A DNA stretch of 25,743 nucleotides, from positions 1-25,743 of the forward strand of contig CAYYVJ010000021.1 of NCBI GenBank assembly GCA_964475115.1. The letters are read 5' to 3'. Every line of letters starts with the position of its first letter. Position 1 is the first letter of the stretch. Source of the DNA: CAYYVJ01 sp964475115. GTDB lineage: Bacteria; Bacillota; Clostridia; Lachnospirales; Lachnospiraceae. The notes under the pieces were generated by a model. The model ran no database searches, was not told the origin of the DNA, and saw only the letters and a program-made list of their open reading frames with translations. The position numbers were made by a program, and so were the translations under genes. Shown piece after piece: positions 6,920-14,644 of the stretch.

Positions 6920-7626
6920 AACCAAGGAATAAATTGAAGAACAAGGATAACAAAAAGAGCAGGAACCATATTTGAAGTTTTAAATTTTGTGGCTCCCATC
7001 ATATTTAGGCCGATACACATAACGATAGCAAAGCCCACCATGCTAAAGTCGTTCATAAGTTGGTCTGAAAGGATGGGGGCCAAAAATCCTGCAAAAACAG
7101 TAAGTGCACCTTGATAAAAGAAGATGGCTATGGCTGAAAATGCCACACCTATTCCAAGAGTAGACGCGAGAAAAATAGCACTGGCACCATCCATTACACT
7201 TTTTATAATAAGAAGGCTAGAATCTCCGTATAAACCGTCATTAAAGGACCCAATAATAGCCATAGCACCAGAACAAAAAAGAATTGAGGAATTTACAAAG
7301 CCTTTTGAAAATCCATCTATATGTAATTTCATTTCAAAATAATCGCTTAGTTTCGTAAGACGATCTTCTAACTTTAACATTTCACCTATAGCAGTTCCTA
7401 GTACAAGGCTAATTAATAAGCTCATTCCTCCATTTGCTTCTATTGTTCCATCAGAATCAGAACTTAACATAATAGAAAGCACTCCGCTTAGTCCTACAAT
7501 TAAAACCGCTATACCTACTGATTTAAGGCAAGATTCAGAAACCTCTTCTTTTAATTTTTTTCCAAAAAAAACACCTGCAAAGCTTCCAATGGCAATGGCA
7601 GCAGTATTAACAATTGTTCCAGTCAT
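6916..7626 (-). CDS. DUF554 family membrane protein (YdfK/YqgA-like)
   Basis: 236 residues, mostly hydrophobic, with about six to seven predicted membrane helices. It begins with MTGTIVNTAAIAIGSFAG and includes LGTAIGEMLKLEDRL and FCSGAMAIIGSFNDGL, which I recognise as DUF554 (YqgA/YdfK) family signatures. The family is thought to be a small-molecule or ion transporter, but its role is not established. RBS AGAGGATA precedes the ATG. Its stop (TAG on the minus strand, 6916-6918) shares two bases with the TAA of the convergent ABC gene, so there is no intergenic space and no obvious terminator between them. Confidence 0.9.
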   Translation of the reverse strand: MTGTIVNTAAIAIGSFAGVFFGKKLKEEVSESCLKSVGIAVLIVGLSGVLSIMLSSDSDGTIEANGGMSLLISLVLGTAIGEMLKLEDRLTKLSDYFEMKLHIDGFSKGFVNSSILFCSGAMAIIGSFNDGLYGDSSLLIIKSVMDGASAIFLASTLGIGVAFSAIAIFFYQGALTVFAGFLAPILSDQLMNDFSMVGFAIVMCIGLNMMGATKFKTSNMVPALFVILVLQFIPWF

Positions 7627-7677
7627 GTTATCCTCTTTTCAGACACTTTCGTGTTATTTTGATATTTCTAAAGAGCC

Positions 7678-7706
7678 ATTATAATTCTTTTGCTTGTGTT
7701 TGTCCA
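7678..7706 (-). promoter_or_regulatory. Promoter for the DUF554 gene
   Basis: On the minus strand, TGGACA (7701-7706), 17 bases, TATAAT (7678-7683). It is back-to-back with the dapL promoter 20 bases away. A small hairpin ACAC-GAAA-GTGT lies in the leader. Confidence 0.7.
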
Positions 7707-7725
7707 TAAAATCAGGTGAAATTCG

Positions 7726-7754
7726 TTGACAAATAAATAGGCTAACATTATGAT
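7726..7754 (+). promoter_or_regulatory. dapL promoter
   Basis: TTGACA (7726-7731), 17 bases, TATGAT (7749-7754), giving a leader of about 28 bases before the ATG at 7789. Confidence 0.75.
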
Positions 7755-7788
7755 AAGAGTAGAAATATTCTGATAAATGGAGGAAAGT

Positions 7789-9009
7789 ATGTATAAGATT
7801 AATGACAATTATTTAAAACTGCCAGGTAGCTATCTGTTTTCAACTATTGGAAAGAAAGTAAGGGAATTTTCAGAGTCAAATCCAGATAAAAAGATTATTC
7901 GTTTGGGAATTGGTGATGTAACATTGCCCTTGTCATCAACTGTAGTTCATGCATTGCATCGTGCTGTAGATGAAATGGGTGTGGCAGAGACATTTAAAGG
8001 ATACGCACCTGATTTAGGATATGAATTTTTAAGACAAGCGATTGTAGATAATGATTATAGGGCTAGAGGTGCTGAGATAGCATTAGATGAAATCTTTATC
8101 AGCGATGGAGCAAAAAGTGATTCTGGAAATATTGGAGATATTTTTTCTGTAGATAATAAAATAGCTGTCTGTGATCCTGTATATCCAGTATATGTGGATA
8201 CTAATGCTATGGCAGGTCGCACAGGTGATTATATAGAGGCAACAGGTAAATGGAGTGAAGTTATTTATATGCCATGTACCGAGGAAACTAATTTTGCCCC
8301 CCAATTGCCAGAGAAAACTCCAGATATTATTTATCTTTGTTTCCCTAACAATCCTACAGGTTCAACGATTACAAAATCCGAACTACAAACGTGGGTAGAT
8401 TACGCACTAAGAGTAGGAGCAGTTATTATTTATGATGCTGCATATGAGGCTTATATTACGCAAGAAGATGTACCACATACAATTTATGAATGTGAAGGTG
8501 CAAAAGCATGCGCGATTGAGCTGAGAAGCTTTTCTAAAAATGCTGGTTTTACAGGTACTAGATTAGGCTTTACAGTCATTCCAAAGGAATTAAAATCAAA
8601 TGGTGTAACTCTAAATAGTCTATGGGCAAGAAGGCATGGCACTAAATTTAATGGAGCACCCTATATTATTCAAAGAGCTGGAGAAGCGATTTATACAGAA
8701 GAAGGTAAGATAGAAACAAAGGAAATGATTGCATATTATATGAATAATGCAAAAGTAATTCGTGAAGGTTTGGCTCATGCAGGATATTCTGTATCAGGTG
8801 GAATTAATGCGCCTTATATATGGATGAAAACACCAAAGAATATGTCATCTTGGGAATTCTTTGATTATCTATTAAATGAAGCAAATGTAGTGGGAACACC
8901 TGGTTCTGGGTTTGGACCAAGTGGAGAGGGATATTTTAGACTTACAGCCTTTGGAAGTTATGAAAATACGTTAGAGGCAATAGAAAGAATAAAAAAAGGC
9001 TGTTCTTAA
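7789..9009 (+). CDS. dapL: LL-diaminopimelate aminotransferase
   Basis: 406 residues. It converts tetrahydrodipicolinate directly to LL-diaminopimelate using glutamate, a shortcut in lysine and peptidoglycan precursor synthesis; PLP-dependent, cytoplasmic. The start MYKINDNYLKLPGSYLFSTI is typical of DapL. Fold-type I aminotransferase motifs are in place: CFPNNPTGS (about 184-192), YDAAYEAY (about 215-222) and SFSKNAGFTGTR with the PLP lysine at about 250. An in-frame ATG at 7777 is unlikely, because the GGAGG RBS (7779-7783) would then lie inside the gene; it fits the ATG at 7789. The next gene starts 45 bases after the stop with no terminator, so the two may be cotranscribed. Confidence 0.95.
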   Translation: MYKINDNYLKLPGSYLFSTIGKKVREFSESNPDKKIIRLGIGDVTLPLSSTVVHALHRAVDEMGVAETFKGYAPDLGYEFLRQAIVDNDYRARGAEIALDEIFISDGAKSDSGNIGDIFSVDNKIAVCDPVYPVYVDTNAMAGRTGDYIEATGKWSEVIYMPCTEETNFAPQLPEKTPDIIYLCFPNNPTGSTITKSELQTWVDYALRVGAVIIYDAAYEAYITQEDVPHTIYECEGAKACAIELRSFSKNAGFTGTRLGFTVIPKELKSNGVTLNSLWARRHGTKFNGAPYIIQRAGEAIYTEEGKIETKEMIAYYMNNAKVIREGLAHAGYSVSGGINAPYIWMKTPKNMSSWEFFDYLLNEANVVGTPGSGFGPSGEGYFRLTAFGSYENTLEAIERIKKGCS

Positions 9010-9054
9010 TTCGCTTTGAATGGAGAGGTAAAAAAATGTGGGGGGGTAAAACAA

Positions 9055-10143
9055 ATGAAGAAAAGAGTTCGAATCAATGATTTGATTTCGGGTATGATTG
9101 TAGGAGATGATGTTTATACATCTTCTGATCAACTGATTGTTCCTAGGCGTAGTGTTTTGAATGATAGGATGATCACTCGTTTGAAAATCTATGGTATACC
9201 TGCTATAAGTATTATTATTCAAGATAACACAGATGCAAATGAAATGGATTTACATGAAGATGAATCTATTTTTTCTACTCGTGTAAAATCAAGCAAAGAG
9301 TTTCAAACATTTAGCAAAGAGTATTCTCATGTGACCGATCATGTACAAGATTCTATGAAAAAGATAATAAAGAAGGAAATTTCAGCGATTGATTTGATTG
9401 AAACAATGACGGCATCCATGGAATTGACTCAACAAAATGATGGTCAATTTCATATTTTTGATATGTTAAATAATATGCGTGAAACATCGGATATCACCTA
9501 TATGCATTCGGTAAATGTATCATTAATTGCTACAGTACTTGGAAGATGGCTTCATTTTTCTGAAGAGGATATAGAAATATTAGGGCTTAGTGGCTTACTT
9601 CATGATATTGGTAAGCTTTTAATTCCAGAGAATATTCTTTATAAACCTTATAAATTAACGAAAAGTGAATATGAGGTGATGAAATCTCATTCTTTAAAGG
9701 GATATCAAGTGCTTAAAGATTTAGATTTGGATGAGAGAGTTAAACATGTAGCACTTATGCATCATGAACGTTGTGATGGAAGTGGTTATCCTATGTCCAT
9801 ACAAAGAGAACAGATAAGTAAGTATGCAAAAATTATTGCAATTGCAGATGTATATGATGCCATGACATCATCAAGATTATATAGGGAAACGATCTGTCCT
9901 TTTGATGTTATTTTGGAATTTGAGAGAGAAGGCTTACAATTATATGAAACAGAATATATTATGACTTTCTTAAAGAATGTGGCTCAAACCTACTTGCATA
10001 ATCAGGTTCGCTTAAATGATGGAACGGAGGGAGAAGTCATAATGATTAATTCTTTTAATTTAGCAAAACCAGTGGTTAGGGTAGGAGAGTCTTATATAGA
10101 CTTATCTAGAGAATCTGAATTAAGAATAGAAGCTATCATATAA
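9055..10143 (+). CDS. HD-GYP domain protein, probable cyclic-di-GMP phosphodiesterase
   Basis: 362 residues from the ATG at 9055, which follows a GGGGGG ribosome site (9040-9046); a TTG at 9016 has no such support. No membrane segment or receiver domain is seen. The N-terminal about 110 residues start with the RINDLISGMIVGDDVY segment common before HD-GYP domains. The HD-GYP core is complete: H in YMHSVN (about 151), LLHDIGK (His183, Asp184, Lys187), KSHSLKGY, MHHERCDGSGYP (about 235-246) and IADVYDAM. Such enzymes hydrolyse cyclic-di-GMP or related dinucleotides. All catalytic residues look intact, so activity is likely. There is no evident sensor, so the input is unknown. The link with dapL is probably only positional. 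Confidence 0.92.
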   Translation: MKKRVRINDLISGMIVGDDVYTSSDQLIVPRRSVLNDRMITRLKIYGIPAISIIIQDNTDANEMDLHEDESIFSTRVKSSKEFQTFSKEYSHVTDHVQDSMKKIIKKEISAIDLIETMTASMELTQQNDGQFHIFDMLNNMRETSDITYMHSVNVSLIATVLGRWLHFSEEDIEILGLSGLLHDIGKLLIPENILYKPYKLTKSEYEVMKSHSLKGYQVLKDLDLDERVKHVALMHHERCDGSGYPMSIQREQISKYAKIIAIADVYDAMTSSRLYRETICPFDVILEFEREGLQLYETEYIMTFLKNVAQTYLHNQVRLNDGTEGEVIMINSFNLAKPVVRVGESYIDLSRESELRIEAII

Positions 10144-10152
10144 TAGAGTTAT

Positions 10153-10198
10153 AAAATTTCGCATTTTGAAGTGTTTTTTCAAATGCGAAATTTTTTTA
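10153..10198 (+). terminator. Intrinsic terminator after the HD-GYP gene
   Basis: The arm AAATTTCGCATTT-TGAA and its complement TTCA-AATGCGAAATTT pair around a loop of six to seven bases and run into a row of T (10191-10197). A strong terminator ten bases after the stop. Confidence 0.9.
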
Positions 10199-10218
10199 TA
10201 TAAAACTAATAATGTATA

Positions 10219-10247
10219 TTGACAGAGTTAAAAAAATGAATTATAAT
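10219..10247 (+). promoter_or_regulatory. metY-cysK promoter
   Basis: TTGACA (10219-10224), 17 bases, TATAAT (10242-10247), both perfect. The leader of about 90 bases before metY holds no S-box, T-box or clear hairpin that I can see. The -10 lies within a palindromic AATTATAATT, which could be part of an operator, but this is weak. Confidence 0.8.
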
Positions 10248-10344
10248 TATTTCATAGTAAACAGATAGGAAATAAAGAGAATGAGTAAAAGGGAAGTAAA
10301 AAGCTAATAATTAAACAAAATATAGAATGGTGGGAGGAATGAGT

Positions 10345-11610
10345 ATGAGTAAATTAAATAAGAGTGAATGGAAATTTGAAACAAAGCAACTACATGTAGG
10401 TCAGGAGTCACCTGATCCAGTGACGGGAGCAAGAGCAGTTCCTATTTATCAGACATCTTCTTACGTGTTTGATAATTCACAACATGCAGCAGNNNNNNNN
10501 NNNNNNNNNNNNNNNNNNNNNNNNNNNNNNNNNNNNNNNNNNNNNNNNNNNNNNNNNNNNNNNNNNNNNNNNNNNNNNNNNNNNNNNNNNNNTGCAGCAG
10601 CAGTTACTTATACCATTCAAAACCTAGCTCATGCCGGAGATCATATTGTGGCAGCAAAGACCATATATGGTGGATCTTTTAATCTTTTGGCGCATACACT
10701 ACCTGAATATGGAATCACAACTACTTTTGTGGATCCTGATGAAGAGGATAGTTTTGCATCTGCAATTAGACCAAACACGAAAGCCATCTTTATTGAGAGT
10801 ATAGGAAATCCAAATGCAAATCTACTTGATTTTGAAAAGATTGCAAAAGTTGCTCATGAGAATAAAATACCTTTTGTAGTAGATAATACTTTTGCTACTC
10901 CGTATTTATTTAGACCACTTGAACATGGCGCTGATATTGTAGTTCATTCAGCAACTAAATTTATAGGTGGGCACGGAACAGCGATTGGTGGAGTTATTGT
11001 TGATGGAGGTAAGTTCGACTGGGAGGCTTCTGGTAAATTTCCATCTTTAGTAGAAGCAAATCCTAGTTATCATGGAATTAGTTTTACGAAGGCAGTGGGA
11101 GCAGCGGCTTTTGTCGTAAAGATTCGTGCGGTACTACTTAGAGATACTGGAGCAACTATGGCTCCGCTACACTCCTTTTTATTTTTACAAGGATTAGAAA
11201 CCCTTTCTTTAAGATTGGAGCGCCATGTATCAAATGCAGAGAAGGTAGCAGAATATTTAGAAAATCACCCTCAAATAGAGAAAGTACATTATCCATCTTT
11301 AGCAAGTAGTTCTTACCATGAATTAGCAAAGAAATATTTTCCGAAAGGAGCAGGATCAATCTTTACTTTTGAAATTAAAGGTGGTTCTGTAGAAGCACAA
11401 AAATTTATAGATAAACTACAAGTGTTTTCATTGCTCGCAAATGTTGCGGATGCCAAGTCGTTGGTGATTCACCCTTATACGACAACCCATTCTCAGATGA
11501 CTGATGAAGAACTTTTAAATTCTGGAATTAAACCAAATACAATTAGATTATCAATTGGAATAGAGCACATTGATGATATCATAGCTGATTTAGAGGAAGC
11601 TCTAAGTTAA
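10345..11610 (+). CDS. metY: O-acetylhomoserine sulfhydrylase (aminocarboxypropyltransferase), interrupted by a gap
   Basis: A PLP enzyme that makes homocysteine from O-acetylhomoserine and sulfide. The ATG at 10345 (MSKLNKSEWKFETKQLHVGQ) lies seven bases after GGGAGG; in-frame ATGs at 10327 and 10339 precede or overlap that site. Seen motifs include ARAVPIYQTSSYVF, then after the gap AAAVTYTIQNLAHAGDHIVA, TIYGGS, VVDNTFATPYL and HSATKFIGGHGT, with the PLP lysine in the last. The extra loop EANPSYHGISF is typical of MetY rather than MetB/MetC. Compared with remembered homologues, about 42 residues are expected across the gap where the N run leaves room for only about 34, although the frame happens to agree. 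cysK follows after 58 bases. Confidence 0.93.
   Translation: MSKLNKSEWKFETKQLHVGQESPDPVTGARAVPIYQTSSYVFDNSQHAAXXXXXXXXXXXXXXXXXXXXXXXXXXXXXXXXXXAAAVTYTIQNLAHAGDHIVAAKTIYGGSFNLLAHTLPEYGITTTFVDPDEEDSFASAIRPNTKAIFIESIGNPNANLLDFEKIAKVAHENKIPFVVDNTFATPYLFRPLEHGADIVVHSATKFIGGHGTAIGGVIVDGGKFDWEASGKFPSLVEANPSYHGISFTKAVGAAAFVVKIRAVLLRDTGATMAPLHSFLFLQGLETLSLRLERHVSNAEKVAEYLENHPQIEKVHYPSLASSSYHELAKKYFPKGAGSIFTFEIKGGSVEAQKFIDKLQVFSLLANVADAKSLVIHPYTTTHSQMTDEELLNSGIKPNTIRLSIGIEHIDDIIADLEEALS
10493..10592. other. Assembly gap, 100 N
   Basis: Lies inside metY. Both edges carry TGCAGCAG (left edge ends with it, right edge begins with it). The frame is kept across 100 N by chance; family spacing suggests about 25 bases more. 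Confidence 0.85.
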
Positions 11611-11668
11611 AATAAATTAGAAATCATAAAATAAAATAGAAACAATAAAAATATTAGGAGGATATATT

Positions 11669-12607
11669 ATGTCAAGAATATTTAAATCATTAGATGAATT
11701 AGTAGGGAACACACCTTTGCTTCAGTTAACTAAAATTACAGAGAAGGAAAATGCTGTTGCTACCGTATACGCTAAGCTTGAGAGTTTTAATCCAGCAGGA
11801 AGTGTAAAAGATAGAATTGCAAAAGCAATGATTCTAGATGCAGAAGAAAAAGGTTTATTGAAAGAAGGCTCTACAATTATTGAACCAACAAGTGGAAATA
11901 CTGGAGTTGGCTTATCAGCCATCGCTACTGCAAGAGGATATCGTATAATTATTGTAATGCCAGAGACTATGACAGTTGAACGTAGGAATTTAATTCAAGC
12001 ATATGGTGCGGAATTGGTGCTTACAGAGGGTGCGAAGGGGATGAAAGGAGCAATAGCTAAAGCAGAAGAGCTTGCAGCAGAGATTCCTAATTCTTTTATA
12101 CCAAGTCAATTTACAAATCCAGCAAACCCTAAAATTCATAAAGAAACAACAGGACCAGAGATCTGGGAAGATACAGATGGTGAAGTTGATATTTTTGTTT
12201 CAGGAATTGGAACAGGTGGAACGATTACTGGAGTGGGTAGATTTTTGAAAGAGAAGAACCCAAATATCAAAGTGGTGGCAGTTGAACCTTTAGGTTCACC
12301 TATTTTATCAAAAGGCGTAGCTGGACCTCATAAAATACAGGGGCTTGGTGCTGGATTTATTCCAGAAGTTTTAGATACGAAAGTCTATGATGAAATCATT
12401 CAAGTAGATAATGATGATGCTTTTGCAATTGGAAGGGACGTAGCAGGACTTGAAGGAGTTCTAGTGGGTATCTCTTCAGGTGCAGCTTTATGGGCAGGTT
12501 TGCAAGTAGCAAAGAGACCAGAGAATGTTGGCAAAAAAATAGTTGTTCTTTTACCAGATACAGGTGAAAGATATCTTTCAACTCAAATGTTCTCTTATAA
12601 GATATAG
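11669..12607 (+). CDS. cysK: Cysteine synthase A (O-acetylserine sulfhydrylase)
   Basis: 312 residues, the usual length. It joins O-acetylserine and sulfide to make cysteine; PLP-dependent, cytoplasmic. Motifs: NPAGSVKDRIA with the PLP lysine near residue 47, PTSGNTG near 73-79 (substrate loop), GTGGTITG near 180-187 (phosphate binding) and GISSGAA near 267-273. RBS AGGAGG lies seven to eight bases before the ATG. It stands 58 bases after metY with no promoter or terminator in between, so both sulfide-using enzymes probably share one transcript. CysM or cystathionine beta-synthase is less likely given the overall match. Confidence 0.96.
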   Translation: MSRIFKSLDELVGNTPLLQLTKITEKENAVATVYAKLESFNPAGSVKDRIAKAMILDAEEKGLLKEGSTIIEPTSGNTGVGLSAIATARGYRIIIVMPETMTVERRNLIQAYGAELVLTEGAKGMKGAIAKAEELAAEIPNSFIPSQFTNPANPKIHKETTGPEIWEDTDGEVDIFVSGIGTGGTITGVGRFLKEKNPNIKVVAVEPLGSPILSKGVAGPHKIQGLGAGFIPEVLDTKVYDEIIQVDNDDAFAIGRDVAGLEGVLVGISSGAALWAGLQVAKRPENVGKKIVVLLPDTGERYLSTQMFSYKI

Positions 12608-12633
12608 CAAACCATGTAACCCCTATATATCTA

Positions 12634-12663
12634 TTGACAAAGTATGAAATATTACTCTATAAT
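12634..12663 (+). promoter_or_regulatory. Promoter for the Rrf2-type regulator
   Basis: TTGACA (12634-12639), 18 bases, TATAAT (12658-12663). The regulator thus has its own transcript, although read-through from cysK is possible because no terminator is seen after cysK. Confidence 0.75.
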
Positions 12664-12712
12664 GGAAACATACATGTGGGAAACAGAAAAATAGAATGTA
12701 GGTGATAATTAT

Positions 12713-13150
12713 ATGAGAGTATCAACAAAAGGACGCTATGCTTTACAAATGATGTTACACTTATCGATAAATGGAAATGGTGACTACATTAAAATTAAAG
12801 AAATAGCTGAGAGTTTAGAAGTGTCGGATAAGTATTTAGAGCAAATCGTTACTTTGTTAAGCAGAGCAGGATTTGTAAAGAGTGTTAGAGGAGCATCTGG
12901 TGGATATAAGCTTGCAAAAGAACCTCATTTTTATACAGTAGGTATGATTTTGAGATTGACAGAAGGTAGTTTAGCACCCGTGGCTTGTTTAGAAGATGAA
13001 ACAGATAGTTGTTCGAAAATTGAAGCATGTGCTACAGTTGAGGTATTTAAACGATTAGATGAAGCAATTAAAAGTGTAATCGATACGACTACAATAGCAG
13101 ATTTAGTAGATATCCAACTCCAAAAACAAGGCAATAGTTATGTAATATAA
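12713..13150 (+). CDS. Rrf2-family regulator with three-cysteine cluster (IscR/CymR-like)
   Basis: 145 residues. An N-terminal winged helix typical of Rrf2 (RVSTKGRYALQMMLHLS, SDKYLEQIVTLLSRAGFVKSVRGASGGY) is followed by Cys92, Cys100 and Cys106, spaced C-x7-C-x5-C. IscR has C-x5-C-x5-C and holds a [2Fe-2S] cluster; Bacillus CymR, the cysteine regulator, lacks these residues. The protein could thus sense Fe-S status, sulfide or cysteine supply. Its place directly after metY-cysK suggests sulfur metabolism as a target, but Rrf2 genes in clostridia often precede nifS/iscU, which are not in this window. A strong terminator follows. Confidence 0.9.
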   Translation: MRVSTKGRYALQMMLHLSINGNGDYIKIKEIAESLEVSDKYLEQIVTLLSRAGFVKSVRGASGGYKLAKEPHFYTVGMILRLTEGSLAPVACLEDETDSCSKIEACATVEVFKRLDEAIKSVIDTTTIADLVDIQLQKQGNSYVI

Positions 13151-13156
13151 ATATAG

Positions 13157-13202
13157 AAAGAGTTTTCCTGTTGAAGGGTTCTTCGATGGGAGGACTCTTT
13201 TT
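13157..13202 (+). terminator. Intrinsic terminator after the Rrf2 gene
   Basis: AAGAGT-TTTCCTG-TTGAAG pairs along 19 continuous positions (with several G-U pairs) with CTTCGA-TGGGAGG-ACTCTT around a GGTT loop, followed by a T-rich run. It separates the sulfur group from rarA. Confidence 0.85.
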
Positions 13203-13222
13203 CACTTTAAGTCATGGACCAC

Positions 13223-13251
13223 TTGTTAGCTGAGATTAAAATTGGTATAAT
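13223..13251 (+). promoter_or_regulatory. Promoter for the rarA operon
   Basis: TTGTTA (13223-13228), 17 bases, TATAAT (13246-13251). It is the only clear promoter I see between here and the valS leader at 22636, so the six genes probably share it. Confidence 0.65.
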
Positions 13252-13303
13252 AAAGCAAGTAAAGTTTGTTGGAAATTAAAAAAAAGAAAGGGGTACATTA
13301 TCC

Positions 13304-14644
13304 TTGGATTTATTTGATTATATGAGAAGTAATAAGATGGAAAAGGAATCTCCCCTAGCCTCTAGAATACGACCAAAGTCATTAGATGAGGTAGTAGGGC
13401 AGAAGCATATTATTGGTAAAGATAAACTACTTTATCGTGCTATTTTAGCAGATAAATTAAGTTCTATTATATTTTATGGACCACCAGGTACTGGAAAAAC
13501 CACTTTGGCAAAAGTGATTGCCAATACGACGAAAGCTGAATTTAATCAGATTAATGCTACTTCTTCAGGAAAAAAAGATATGGAAGAAGTCATTGCTGTA
13601 GCAAAAGATAATATGGGTATGTATGGGAAGAAAACCATATTATTTATAGATGAAATTCATAGGTTTAACAAAGGTCAACAGGATTATTTGCTTCCTTTTG
13701 TAGAGGATGGAACGATTATTTTAATTGGAGCTACCACGGAAAATCCTTATTTTGAAGTGAATAGCGCTCTTATTTCACGCTCCATTGTCTTTGAATTAAA
13801 ATCATTGGAAAAAGATGATATTAAAGAACTCTTACTTCGTGCCATTACTGATAAGGAAAGAGGGATGGGCGTCTATGATGCTGTGATAGAGGAAGATGCA
13901 CTTGAATTTCTATCTGATATTTCAAATGGAGATGCAAGAGCAGCTCTAAATGCCATAGAACTTGGAGTTTTGACCACTGCTAGAGGGGAAGATGGAAAAG
14001 TAAGGATAACCTTATCTGTGGCATCAGAATGTATACAAAAAAGAGCAGTACGTTATGATAAGACAGGTGACAATCATTATGATACCATTTCAGCTTTTAT
14101 TAAAAGCATGAGAGGTTCTGACCCAGATGCAACGGTATACTATCTTGCACGAATGATTTATGCTGGTGAAAGCGTGACCTTTATTGCAAGAAGAATTATG
14201 ATATGCGCATCTGAAGATGTAGGAAATGCAGATCCAAATGCTCTTTCGCTAGCATTATCAGCTTCTATGGCAGTAGAAAGAATAGGAATGCCAGAAGCTA
14301 GAATTATTTTAGCTCAAGCTGCTATATATGTGGCCTGTGCTCCTAAGAGTAACGCTTCTTATTTGGCAATCGATGAAGCGTTAGAACGTGTAAAGAATGA
14401 AAAAACAGCGACGATTCCACCTTATTTGCAAGATGCACATTACAAGGGGGCTGCTAAGCTAGGCCATGGAATTGGATATAAATATGCTCATGATTATAAG
14501 AATCATTATGTAGATCAACAATATCTACCAAATGAATTAAAAGGAAGTAAGTTTTATCGCCCTACAGAAAATGGATATGAATCTAAGATAGCAAATCATT
14601 TAGACAAGATAATTAGAGAGGCCAAGGAGGATGAAGATGAATAA
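13304..14644 (+). CDS. rarA: Replication-associated recombination protein A, AAA+ ATPase
   Basis: 446 residues, the usual RarA/MgsA length. It is an AAA+ ATPase related to clamp loaders that acts at stalled replication forks with SSB. Motifs: SPLASRIRPKSLDEVVGQKHI at the start, Walker A GPPGTGKT (59-66), Walker B ILFIDE (112-117), sensor 1 GATTEN (142-147) and the arginine-finger region SALISRS (Arg159). The C-terminal part has the MgsA signature (RGSDPDATVYYLARM, NAIELG, KSNASYLAIDEAL). A TTG start at 13304 is chosen from AAAGGGG upstream and the family's MDLFDY opening. It overlaps the next gene by eight bases. Confidence 0.96.
   Translation: MDLFDYMRSNKMEKESPLASRIRPKSLDEVVGQKHIIGKDKLLYRAILADKLSSIIFYGPPGTGKTTLAKVIANTTKAEFNQINATSSGKKDMEEVIAVAKDNMGMYGKKTILFIDEIHRFNKGQQDYLLPFVEDGTIILIGATTENPYFEVNSALISRSIVFELKSLEKDDIKELLLRAITDKERGMGVYDAVIEEDALEFLSDISNGDARAALNAIELGVLTTARGEDGKVRITLSVASECIQKRAVRYDKTGDNHYDTISAFIKSMRGSDPDATVYYLARMIYAGESVTFIARRIMICASEDVGNADPNALSLALSASMAVERIGMPEARIILAQAAIYVACAPKSNASYLAIDEALERVKNEKTATIPPYLQDAHYKGAAKLGHGIGYKYAHDYKNHYVDQQYLPNELKGSKFYRPTENGYESKIANHLDKIIREAKEDEDE

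Noticed and set aside
10281..10307. A possible eight-codon leader peptide (MSKREVKS) before metY
   Set aside because: Weak ribosome site, no Cys or Met run to sense, and no attenuator hairpin near it.
10248..10344. A SAM riboswitch or Cys/Met T-box before metY
   Set aside because: No T-box sequence, no S-box elements and no terminator in this short leader.
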